64,000 nt of DNA from an uncultured SAR86 cluster bacterium. GTDB lineage: Bacteria; Pseudomonadota; Gammaproteobacteria; Magnimaribacterales; D2472. The stretch is taken from assembly GCA_902594515.1 (NCBI GenBank), contig CACJML010000001.1, forward strand, positions 210,977 through 274,976, written 5' to 3'. Below are positions 18,848 to 26,941 of the stretch, one piece after another. The first letter of the stretch is position 1; each line of letters begins with the position of its first letter. The translations under genes and the position numbers were made by a program. The notes under the pieces are model-generated. The model did no database searches. It saw only the letters and a program-made list of their open reading frames with translations, and was not told the origin of the DNA.

Positions 18848-19330
18848 TTAATCCAGTATTTCTGAGAGATCTTTGTCAATCTTATTCGGAGTAGTTTGCG
18901 GTGAATACCTTTTTAAGACACTTCCTTTATTATCTATTAAAAATTTAGTGAAGTTCCATTTAATTGCCTCAGAACCCATAACACCTTTAGCTTCATTTTT
19001 TAAATGTTTAAATAATGGACTTGCGTTTGATCCATTTACATTGATTTTGTCAAAGATTTTAAAGCTTACATTAAAATTAGTGTCACAAAATTCCTGAATT
19101 TCTTCATTAGATCCTGGTTCTTGTGCACCAAATTGATTACACGGGAAGGCTAAAATCTCAAAATCTTTATTTGAATATTTTGAATAAAGTTCTTGCAGAC
19201 CTTTGTATTGTGGAGTTAAGCCACACCTGCTGGCAACATTAACTATTAGCAATGTTTTACCCTTGTAGTCTGATAAAGAAACAGGATTTTTTTGACTGTC
19301 ATCAACTTTGTAGTCGTATATACTTTTCAT
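18848..19330 (-). CDS. Glutathione peroxidase (GPx family)
   Basis: A thiol peroxidase reducing hydrogen peroxide or lipid hydroperoxides. The peroxidatic Cys lies in NVASRCGLTPQYKGL, with the FPCNQFGAQEPGS block carrying the conserved Gln and the late WNFTKFLID carrying the conserved Trp and Asn, so the catalytic tetrad is complete and the enzyme is a Cys (not Sec) form. I chose the ATG at 19330 (MKSIYDYKV), the family-typical beginning; an upstream in-frame start at 19354 adds an unconserved stretch and no better ribosome site. 160 aa. It lies upstream of the YheT-like hydrolase with no gap. Confidence 0.93.
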   Translation of the reverse strand: MKSIYDYKVDDSQKNPVSLSDYKGKTLLIVNVASRCGLTPQYKGLQELYSKYSNKDFEILAFPCNQFGAQEPGSNEEIQEFCDTNFNVSFKIFDKINVNGSNASPLFKHLKNEAKGVMGSEAIKWNFTKFLIDNKGSVLKRYSPQTTPNKIDKDLSEILD

Positions 19331-19369
19331 AAACTTCTCTCTAAGAGGGCGCATTTTATCTTATAGGCA

Positions 19370-20713
19370 ATGAATTTTAAACAATATCATTTTTACTGGA
19401 AAAGCTTTTTAGAACTCAGCAGCACAGAGTTGTATGATTTATTAAACTTGCGTCAACAAGTTTTTGTAGAAGAGCAAGAATGTGCCTATATTGATGCAGA
19501 TTATTCAGACCAACACTCCTATCATCTTCTTGCTTATGACGGATCTCAATTAGTTGGGTACCTTAGGATTGTTAAACCAAATTTCAAAATGAATGACGGC
19601 AAGCAATACAGCGGCCCATCAATAGGTCGCATTGTTAACCACACTAGTAAACGAAACGAAGGCCTTGGTTTTAATTTAATTAATGAAGCAATCAAAAAAT
19701 GCAATCAAATTTATCCTAATCAAGTGATCTCAATTTCTGCACAGCATCGCCTTCAAGACTATTATGAACGTTTTGGTTTTTCTGCAGTGGGAGATGTTTA
19801 TTTGGAAGACGGGATCGATCATATCAAGATGACCTTAAAGTCAGAACTAAAGTATTCTTTCTCTGAAAAAGTCTCAAATATACTCAAAACCAGAAACGTC
19901 TATCTATTTGGTGGACTTTTGATTTCTGGATATTTAATCCTCAACACATTTATCAAGGATATTAATGAAGACGCATTTAATTGGGTGGCTAAAATTGATA
20001 ATACATACATAAGTAAATCAAAATTTGAAAATTATCTAGAATCAATAGGTGATAGTAGAAAAGGCGGTTTATTGGAAAAGGACATTGATATGGTTCTTGA
20101 TAAATTGATCGATGAAGAACTTCTTATTCAAAGGGCTATTGACCTTGGTATGTTAGAAACGGATAGCCAAGTCAGAAGTGTAATAATTCAAAAAATGATC
20201 GAAAGCATCCTCTCTGAAATAGATAACTTGTCTTACAGTGATCAGGATTTAAAAAATTTTTATATTTCTAACAAAGATTTTTTTGCATCATCACCAAAGC
20301 TGCAGTTAGTGAAATTATCTTTTGATAAATCATCACTCAATTCTGCAAAAAAAGCTCAAGAATATATTTTGGATGGAGATTTTGTAAGCGCAAAAAAACT
20401 AGCAAGAAATGAGGTAATAGATCTGCCCAATGCTCTCTTACCTGCAACAAAAGTCAGAGAATACATTGGGCCAAAATTGACTGAAATTGCTATGCAGTTA
20501 GAGCCAGGATCTGTGAGCGAGCTAATTGCTGATACTGATTCAGTTCATTTACTTATTTTGCTTAAAAAGGAAGTTTCAGTAACTCAAGAGTTTAATGAGA
20601 TTTCTGAACAGGTAAGAAATGAATTTTTAAAAAGAGAAGGCGATAAACTTTTTCTGGAGTATCTTGAAAATTTAAGAAGTTGGTATGACGTTACAAAAAA
20701 ACAAACTTCTTAA
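19370..20713 (+). CDS. ElaA-like GNAT acetyltransferase fused to membrane-anchored parvulin-like PPIase
   Basis: One continuous 447-aa frame with two unrelated parts. Residues 1-~155 match the ElaA acetyltransferase family (LRQQVFVEEQECAY, the SIGRIV strand, AQHRLQDYYERFGF, EDGIDHIKM). Residues ~175-193 form one hydrophobic segment preceded by basic residues, and the rest (about 195-447) resembles the SurA/PpiC-type foldases with an N-terminal anchor. The predicted topology puts the acetyltransferase in the cytosol and the foldase in the periplasm. An internal ATG (M154, at 19829) lies at the junction, so a separate foldase could also be made. The 3' end overlaps a HupE/UreJ-like gene, a partner often found beside this foldase type. 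Confidence 0.8.
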   Translation: MNFKQYHFYWKSFLELSSTELYDLLNLRQQVFVEEQECAYIDADYSDQHSYHLLAYDGSQLVGYLRIVKPNFKMNDGKQYSGPSIGRIVNHTSKRNEGLGFNLINEAIKKCNQIYPNQVISISAQHRLQDYYERFGFSAVGDVYLEDGIDHIKMTLKSELKYSFSEKVSNILKTRNVYLFGGLLISGYLILNTFIKDINEDAFNWVAKIDNTYISKSKFENYLESIGDSRKGGLLEKDIDMVLDKLIDEELLIQRAIDLGMLETDSQVRSVIIQKMIESILSEIDNLSYSDQDLKNFYISNKDFFASSPKLQLVKLSFDKSSLNSAKKAQEYILDGDFVSAKKLARNEVIDLPNALLPATKVREYIGPKLTEIAMQLEPGSVSELIADTDSVHLLILLKKEVSVTQEFNEISEQVRNEFLKREGDKLFLEYLENLRSWYDVTKKQTS

Positions 20714-21881
20714 TTGGTTTTTAGTATTTGCATTAAGCTTATCTGCTTTGGATTGTTTTTCTCACAGTAGAAGTGAGTCCTATTCAAAAATTAATGTCCT
20801 CAGCAATGATAATTTTTATCAAGTTAATTTGTCGGCGAACATTAGCAACACAATTTTAAATAACTTTCTAAGACTTAATGTTTTTAATAGTACTGACGAC
20901 GTTAGAAACTATGCATCGAGCGCATTTAAACTTGGAGATAATTGCGAAAAAGATAATAATTTTAAATTTACCACGAACCAATCAGCAGGCTATACAAAGA
21001 TTCATAGCTCTTTTACATGTCAGTCTTTACCGGACTTAATTTCAATAAATTTATTTTTAGATCTTGGTTCTTCTCATGCTCATATTTCAAAAATCTATAT
21101 TGATAACGTGCTTAAAGACGAGCATATCTTTAATTCTCCTAATGAGGAATGGCAACCAGACTTTACATCGCCTAATCAGGTAATTCAGAATTCATTTTTT
21201 TCCTTTTTTAAATTAGGTTTTGAGCATATTCTTGAAGGATTAGATCATTTAGCTTTTCTGCTGGGCTTAGTTTTGCTTTTCAGAGGCAAAGAACTTTTAC
21301 TTGTAATAACTGGGTTCACTATTGGACACTCTATAACTTTAGCACTGGGAACTTTAAACTTTATCACTGTCAATATAAGCATTGTTGAGATGTTAATAGG
21401 ATTTTCAATATTTATTGTCGGCTTAGATAAGTTACAACAACACCATAAGCATTTAGTATCGTCTAAAACATTTAACATTAGCCTTTTTTGTTTAGCTGGA
21501 TTGTTGATCATTTTTAATTTTAATTTATTGTTTCTTTTTGGGTTGATATTATTTATTTATACCTATTTTCTTCTTCAGCTCTCCTCAGGAAAGCGATTGC
21601 TTATGCAATTGATTACAATTTTTTTTGGTCTTATCCATGGCCTGGGTTTTGCATCAAATCTATCTGAAAATCCCATCGTTCAAGACCAAATGTTTTCAAT
21701 GATTCTTGGATTTAATCTTGGAATTGAGGTGGGTCAAATTCTTATAGCTTTATTTGCAGTGTCATTGCTTACTTTCTTAAAATCGTTTTTATCAGCAACG
21801 AGGTTTCAAATCTTAAATAGAAGTCTTAGTATGTATCTCATTGGAATAGGTTTATTCTGGTTTGTATCGAGGTCATTTTAA
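20685..21881 (+). CDS. HupE/UreJ-like membrane protein
   Basis: A 398-aa protein with an N-terminal signal peptide (ends near residue 27), a ~150-residue extracytoplasmic domain, and about six membrane helices in the C-terminal half. The membrane part carries the family motifs GFEHILEGLDHLAFLLGL, GFTIGHSITLALG and LIHGLGFASNL, with conserved His and Asp inside the bilayer that suggest metal transport (HupE and UreJ relatives are thought to handle nickel or cobalt). The transported ion here is unknown; no urease or hydrogenase gene is near. ATG overlaps the preceding fusion gene by 29 nt. Confidence 0.85.
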   Translation: MTLQKNKLLNWFLVFALSLSALDCFSHSRSESYSKINVLSNDNFYQVNLSANISNTILNNFLRLNVFNSTDDVRNYASSAFKLGDNCEKDNNFKFTTNQSAGYTKIHSSFTCQSLPDLISINLFLDLGSSHAHISKIYIDNVLKDEHIFNSPNEEWQPDFTSPNQVIQNSFFSFFKLGFEHILEGLDHLAFLLGLVLLFRGKELLLVITGFTIGHSITLALGTLNFITVNISIVEMLIGFSIFIVGLDKLQQHHKHLVSSKTFNISLFCLAGLLIIFNFNLLFLFGLILFIYTYFLLQLSSGKRLLMQLITIFFGLIHGLGFASNLSENPIVQDQMFSMILGFNLGIEVGQILIALFAVSLLTFLKSFLSATRFQILNRSLSMYLIGIGLFWFVSRSF

Positions 21882-22750
21882 TGAAGTTTGCAATTCCCTT
21901 ATCAATACTTCCGTCTGAGGAACTTCTACCTTTAACAATTGAAGCTGAAAAAGCTGGCTTTGATGCTATTGCTGTTTCCGATCATCTTATTCATCCTAAG
22001 AATTTTTCCGTACCTTATCCATATACGGAAGATGGTAAAGTAAGGTGGGAGGAAGGCACAGACTGGCCTGATCCGATTAATACACTTTCCTTTCTTGCAG
22101 GCGCCACCAATTCAATTAAATTTTATACAAGCGTTTATATTCTTCCTGCTCGTAACCCATTTAGAGCTGCCAAGGAGATATCAACATTATCACACCTATC
22201 AAAGGGAAGATTTTCTTTAGGTGTAGGCATGGGTTGGATGCCAGAAGAATTTAATGTTGGTGAGCAGGATTTCAAGCAACGAGGCAAAAGAGCTGATGAA
22301 ATGTTGGATGTAATGCAAAGGCTCTGGTCTGGAGAAATGCATAACTATGATGGTGATTTTTATACTTATGAAGATCTAGAGATGCTACCTAAGCCATACG
22401 GAGATATTCCAATATTAATTGGTGGATTTTCCAAGATCGCCCTTAAAAGGGCCAGTAATCATAATGGTTGGATTTCAGACATGCATAGTTTAGCTGAGCT
22501 TGAAGAGATAATTTCTTCACTAGAACAACTTCGAAAAGATAAACCATCATCTGATGAGTATGAGATTACAGCTTTTAGTTGCTGGGATGCTTTCAGCTTG
22601 GAGGGATTTAAAAAAATGCAAGATATTGGAGTAACAACAATTACAACTTATCCATGGATGCTTTATGGAGTAATGAATGAAGCCCCTGTAAATGAAAAAA
22701 TTGATGCAATGCATTCTTTTGCATCAGATTTTTTTAGTGAGTTCAAATGA
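21881..22750 (+). CDS. LLM class flavin/F420-dependent oxidoreductase
   Basis: A luciferase-like monooxygenase-fold protein of 289 aa. The beginning ([16 protein letters not shown]) and the core [27 protein letters not shown] and the late [15 protein letters not shown] blocks fit the group usually annotated as F420-dependent. I cannot tell from sequence whether the cofactor is F420 or FMN, and the substrate is unknown. ATG overlaps the HupE-like stop by 1 nt, and the stop overlaps gloA by 4 nt, so all three are probably co-transcribed. Confidence 0.8.
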   Translation: MKFAIPLSILPSEELLPLTIEAEKAGFDAIAVSDHLIHPKNFSVPYPYTEDGKVRWEEGTDWPDPINTLSFLAGATNSIKFYTSVYILPARNPFRAAKEISTLSHLSKGRFSLGVGMGWMPEEFNVGEQDFKQRGKRADEMLDVMQRLWSGEMHNYDGDFYTYEDLEMLPKPYGDIPILIGGFSKIALKRASNHNGWISDMHSLAELEEIISSLEQLRKDKPSSDEYEITAFSCWDAFSLEGFKKMQDIGVTTITTYPWMLYGVMNEAPVNEKIDAMHSFASDFFSEFK

Positions 22751-23184
22751 GGTACTTGCATACAATGATTCGGGTTTCAGATTTAGAGGAATCTCTTAAT
22801 TTTTTTAAGCTGCTAGATATTCATGAAGTAAGCAGGAAAGAGAATGAACAAGCAAGATTTACCTTGGTTTTTCTATCAGCAACAGGAGATGAAAAGCTAG
22901 TAGAGAATGCTAAGTCTCCTTTAATTGAATTAACCTTTAATTGGGATGAAAAAGATTATGATGGCGGAAGAAATTTTGGTCATCTTGCGTTTGAAGTTGA
23001 TAATATTTACGCAGTTTGTAAGAGACTTTTACAGAACAAGATAATTATCAATAGACCTCCAAGAGATGGGCGCATGGCTTTTGTTCAATCACCAGATCAA
23101 ATATCAATCGAGTTGCTACAAAAAGGGAAACCTCTTCCAGTTACAAGCCCTTGGAAGGAAATGCCAAATCAAGGCACTTGGTAA
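22747..23184 (+). CDS. gloA: Lactoylglutathione lyase (glyoxalase I, VOC family)
   Basis: Converts the methylglyoxal-glutathione hemithioacetal to S-lactoylglutathione. A single VOC-fold protein starting [19 protein letters not shown], where the His is the first metal ligand. Further candidate ligands are the Glu in PLIELTFNW, the His in FGHLAFEV and the Glu in ISIELLQKG. 145 aa, normal for bacterial GloA. ATG overlaps the LLM gene stop by 4 nt. Other VOC functions are possible but all four ligands match GloA. Confidence 0.88.
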   Translation: MRYLHTMIRVSDLEESLNFFKLLDIHEVSRKENEQARFTLVFLSATGDEKLVENAKSPLIELTFNWDEKDYDGGRNFGHLAFEVDNIYAVCKRLLQNKIIINRPPRDGRMAFVQSPDQISIELLQKGKPLPVTSPWKEMPNQGTW

Positions 23185-23217
23185 AAAGCTATCTTCTAAA
23201 TCAACTATAATTAGATT

Positions 23218-24222
23218 ATGTTAATTGCGCGATTGGTCAAAGTATCTGATTTAGATAGGTTATTTAAGCTCACTAAGACAGGCGGCAGAGGTCTTACGAC
23301 AATGCCTAAATCTAGGGAAGAATTGTCAGATCGTATTAAGTGGTCAAGAAAATCTGCCGCGTCATCAAAAAAATTTCCTAACCATGATTCCTACTTATTT
23401 GTGCTTGAGAACGGCAAAAAACTTATAGGTATGTCAGCAATTTATACGTCAGTATCAAGAGAGAAACCCTCTGTTTTTTTTAAAAGGAAAAATATTCAGA
23501 TGTATTCACACTCATTAAAAATGAGAAAATCATTTGAGGCTCTCCAGCTTTCATTTATTAAAAATCCTTATACGGAATTAGGAACATTATTTATGAATCC
23601 AAATGCCAGAGGCATAGGCGGAGGTAAATTATTGTCTTTTGCTCGCTTTTTATATATGTCTAATAATCTAAATCGCTTTGACAAAGAGGTTGTTGTTGAG
23701 ATACGGGGTTATAAGAATGCTAAAGGTATAACGCCTTTTTGGGATAAGTTCAGTAGCAAATTTTTTGACTTAAATTTTTTTGATGCAGACAATTCTTCCT
23801 ACATAGACAATCATTTCATTGGTGAATGTGTCCCAAGTTTCCCTTTAATTTTAGATTTTCTTCCAAGGGAAGTAGGTAGATATTGTGGTAAACCACATAC
23901 CACATCAAAATTAGCATTGTCCCTATTGAATTCTCAAGGCTTTAAATCTAATGGGATGGTAGATGTTTTAGATGGAGGTCCATGCCTATCTTCTAAGCTA
24001 AGTAAAATAAAAGTTATTCAAAATAAAAATCAATTCAATGTAAAAATTGGCAGAGTTAATTCAGATCAAGACCTTAGCTTTGCTTTTAACAATTCATTAG
24101 TTGATTTTTGGGCAACAAGACTCTTCGTTGAGAGGATTTCAAATAAAGAGGTCCTTATTGATCGCAAGGATGCAAGGCATCTTGGTCTAAAAGAAGGCGA
24201 TTCTATTAATCTTTCACACTAA
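23218..24222 (+). CDS. astA: Arginine N-succinyltransferase
   Basis: First enzyme of the arginine succinyltransferase pathway, moving succinyl from succinyl-CoA to arginine. The protein starts LIARLVKVSDLDRLFKLT and contains the family blocks GGRGLTTMP, ELGTLFMNPNARGIGGG and KPHTTSKLALSLL. 334 aa, close to the 344 of E. coli. It is followed by astD and astB, which gives strong context. astC and astE, the other two steps, are not in this window. A 33-nt gap separates it from gloA. Confidence 0.95.
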   Translation: MLIARLVKVSDLDRLFKLTKTGGRGLTTMPKSREELSDRIKWSRKSAASSKKFPNHDSYLFVLENGKKLIGMSAIYTSVSREKPSVFFKRKNIQMYSHSLKMRKSFEALQLSFIKNPYTELGTLFMNPNARGIGGGKLLSFARFLYMSNNLNRFDKEVVVEIRGYKNAKGITPFWDKFSSKFFDLNFFDADNSSYIDNHFIGECVPSFPLILDFLPREVGRYCGKPHTTSKLALSLLNSQGFKSNGMVDVLDGGPCLSSKLSKIKVIQNKNQFNVKIGRVNSDQDLSFAFNNSLVDFWATRLFVERISNKEVLIDRKDARHLGLKEGDSINLSH

Positions 24223-24224
24223 TA

Positions 24225-25625
24225 ATGAATTATATAGGCGGCAATTGGGAGAAGGGCTTAGGAGCAACGTATGCTTCAATTAATCCCAGAAATGAAACTA
24301 TTTTGTGGGAAGGAAATTATGCATCTAAAGATCAAATTAAGTCAGCAATAGACTGCGCTTCCAAGGCACATTCCAAATGGTCATCTTTGAGCTTTAAAGA
24401 GCGCTTAGAAATTATAAAAAATTTTTATAATTTACTCGAAAAAAATGCTCAAACAGTTTCAGAAATAATTGCACTTGAAACTGGAAAAGTTGGTCACGAC
24501 GCAGAATCTGAGGTCAGTGCCGCAAGAGCTAAATTAAAAAATGTTATAGATGCCTATAAAGACAGAACCGGAGCAAAGAAAAATGTTACAAACATTATGG
24601 AGACAAGTCTTACCCATCATTCTTTAGGTGTTGTGTGTGTCATTGGACCCTTCAATTTTCCCCTGCATCTGCCAAATGGACAGATTACTCCTAGCCTTTT
24701 AGCAGGCAATACAGTTATTTTTAAACCCAGTGAAAGTACTCCCTTAATTTCAGAATATATGATGATGTTGTGGGAAGAGGCTGGAATTCCAAAGGGCGTA
24801 ATCAATTTGTTGCATGGTAAAAAATGGGTAGTTCAAAATTTAATAAAGCACTCAAAAATCAAGGGTATTTTTTTTACAGGCGGATATGATGCTGGGAGAT
24901 CTATTCATGCCTCTGTATCAGGTGAAATTGATAAATTAGTTGCTCTAGAGTTAGGGGGTATAAATCCCATAGTCGTTTGGAATACAAATAAAATTAAACA
25001 AGTAAAAAATATAATCTTAGAATCAGCCTTTATATCGACTGGCCAAAGATGTACTTGTGCGAGAAAGTTAATTCTTCCAAAAAATAAATATGGAAAGAAA
25101 ATTTTAGATAGCATTAAGAAAGACTTGGGTGATCCAAGCATTACAAATCATTTTTTAGGCCCATTAATTTCAAATGAGGCAAGGCTTAAAGTTATCTCTC
25201 AGCAAAAAAAGTTAGAAAAAATTGGGGCCCGCATCATCAAAGAATCAAAAGTCCCAAAAGGTAAAGGGTTTTTTATAACACCAGGGCTTATTGATAGCAC
25301 AAACTTAAAAGAGCAGTTTGATGAAGAAATATTTGGTCCGATACTACAAGTTCATTTTGTAGGATCCTTTTCTGAGGCAATAGATGAAGCAAATAATACA
25401 AAATTTGGTCTTGCTGCATCATTAATCTCAGATTCTAGGCCGCTGTTTGATGAGTTTCACTCCTCAATAAATTCAGGCTTAGTAAACTTTAATGCAACAA
25501 CAACCGGTGCATCAGGTGCCTTGCCATTTGGTGGTGTTGGAAAAAGCGGAAATTACAGACCAGCAGGATTTTATGCTGCAGATTTTTGTGCATGGCCAAA
25601 ATCATCGGTACTAAAGAAGTTATGA
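24225..25625 (+). CDS. astD: Succinylglutamate-semialdehyde dehydrogenase
   Basis: Oxidises N-succinylglutamate semialdehyde with NAD to N-succinylglutamate in arginine catabolism. An aldehyde dehydrogenase fold with the cofactor-loop IGPFNFPLHLPNG, the general-base Glu in ALELGGINP, the nucleophilic Cys in STGQRCTCARK, and the C-terminal LPFGGVGKSGN motif. 466 aa, slightly below the usual ~490. ATG 2 nt after astA; its stop overlaps the astB start (ATGA). Confidence 0.95.
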   Translation: MNYIGGNWEKGLGATYASINPRNETILWEGNYASKDQIKSAIDCASKAHSKWSSLSFKERLEIIKNFYNLLEKNAQTVSEIIALETGKVGHDAESEVSAARAKLKNVIDAYKDRTGAKKNVTNIMETSLTHHSLGVVCVIGPFNFPLHLPNGQITPSLLAGNTVIFKPSESTPLISEYMMMLWEEAGIPKGVINLLHGKKWVVQNLIKHSKIKGIFFTGGYDAGRSIHASVSGEIDKLVALELGGINPIVVWNTNKIKQVKNIILESAFISTGQRCTCARKLILPKNKYGKKILDSIKKDLGDPSITNHFLGPLISNEARLKVISQQKKLEKIGARIIKESKVPKGKGFFITPGLIDSTNLKEQFDEEIFGPILQVHFVGSFSEAIDEANNTKFGLAASLISDSRPLFDEFHSSINSGLVNFNATTTGASGALPFGGVGKSGNYRPAGFYAADFCAWPKSSVLKKL

Positions 25626-26941
25626 CATTTAAGGAAATAAATTTTGATGGCCTGATTGGACCCACTCATAATTATGGTGGCCTATCAGAAGGTAATGTTG
25701 CTTCACAAAAAAATATTGATCAAGTTTCAAATCCAAAGATGGCAGCTTTGCAAGGCTTGCAGAAAATGGAACTACTTTTAGATGAGGGATTGCATCAAGG
25801 AATTTTTTTACCTCATGAAAGACCCTATCTTAAAATTTTAAAAGATTTGGGCTACTCAGGCTCCGGTGCAGAAATAATAAATGATGTTTCTATGAGCAAT
25901 AAATTACTACTTAAAAATATATATTCTGCATCCTCAATGTGGGCTGCAAATACAGCTACATTTTCTTCAAAGTTAGATAGCTTAGATAATAAGAATCATT
26001 TAACGCCGGCAAATCTTAACTCAATGTTTCATAGATCAATTGAAAAAGATTTTGTAACCAATCAATTAAATGATATTTTTGGACAAATTGCTTCCATTCA
26101 TCAACCAAGACCTACCATTGGTGCTTTTGGAGATGAGGGAGCGGCTAACCATTTGAGAATCTCATCTTCGCATTCAAAAGAAGGTTTCCAGGTTTTTGTT
26201 CATGGAGGAAGCGCTTTTGAATATGACAAATTAGTTAAAAGACAAGCATTAGAAATCTCATCCAGCATAAGCAAATCACACAAATTAGATGAAACAAAGG
26301 TTTTTTTTCTTCAGCAAAATCAAGAGGCCATCCGTGAAGGGAGTTTTCATAATGATATTGTGAGCCTAGCTAACGAAAATGTGTTTATTGCTCATGAAAA
26401 AGCTTTTGAAAATAAAGCTGATTTAAATGAATTAATAGGAATACTCAAAGCAAATGTTAATAATTTTTCATACTTAGAGATACCAGACGCTTTAATTAAT
26501 ATTAAAGACTTAGTTTCAAGCTATCTTCTTAATTCTCAGCTGGTTACTAAATCAGATAATCAGATGATGATTATTTTCCCGTCAGAGGTACAAGAGTATA
26601 GTAACTGCAGGAGCTGGATAGACTCACTAACTGAAAATAGTCCAATAGATTCAATAAAATATGTAGATATTAGGCAAAGCATGATGAACGGCGGTGGGCC
26701 AGCATGCTTAAGATTTCGTGCAACCTTTGAAGAGAATGAGATTTCAAAAATTAACTCTTCATATCTAATGGATCATCACAAGATTCAATCAATAAAAGAT
26801 TTAGTTGGTAAACACTATAGAGATAAATTGCATCCTGATGATTTGGCTGACCCAAGTTTAATGGAGGAATCCTATTTATTTTTAGATGAACTAACTGAAC
26901 TACTTAATCTAGGGAGCATTTATTCTTTTCAGAAAACTTAA
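25622..26941 (+). CDS. astB: N-succinylarginine dihydrolase
   Basis: Removes two ammonia and one CO2 from N-succinylarginine to give N-succinylornithine. Family motifs are GLIGPTHNYGGLS at the N-terminus, QNQEAIREGSFHNDIV with catalytic Glu and His, and MNGGGPACLRFR with the active-site Cys. The ATG at 25622 overlaps the astD stop and matches the family start; an upstream in-frame start at 25586 lies inside astD and was rejected. 439 aa, normal length. The 3' end overlaps convergent valS by 4 nt. The order astA-astD-astB matches E. coli apart from the missing flanking astC and astE. Confidence 0.96.
   Translation: MTFKEINFDGLIGPTHNYGGLSEGNVASQKNIDQVSNPKMAALQGLQKMELLLDEGLHQGIFLPHERPYLKILKDLGYSGSGAEIINDVSMSNKLLLKNIYSASSMWAANTATFSSKLDSLDNKNHLTPANLNSMFHRSIEKDFVTNQLNDIFGQIASIHQPRPTIGAFGDEGAANHLRISSSHSKEGFQVFVHGGSAFEYDKLVKRQALEISSSISKSHKLDETKVFFLQQNQEAIREGSFHNDIVSLANENVFIAHEKAFENKADLNELIGILKANVNNFSYLEIPDALINIKDLVSSYLLNSQLVTKSDNQMMIIFPSEVQEYSNCRSWIDSLTENSPIDSIKYVDIRQSMMNGGGPACLRFRATFEENEISKINSSYLMDHHKIQSIKDLVGKHYRDKLHPDDLADPSLMEESYLFLDELTELLNLGSIYSFQKT

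Noticed and set aside
19829-19834. ATGA at the ElaA-foldase junction as a start/stop overlap of two separate genes
   Set aside because: The TGA is out of the ElaA frame, and the ElaA domain extends a few residues beyond this point, so the window as given encodes one protein. A sequencing indel remains possible and is noted in the findings.
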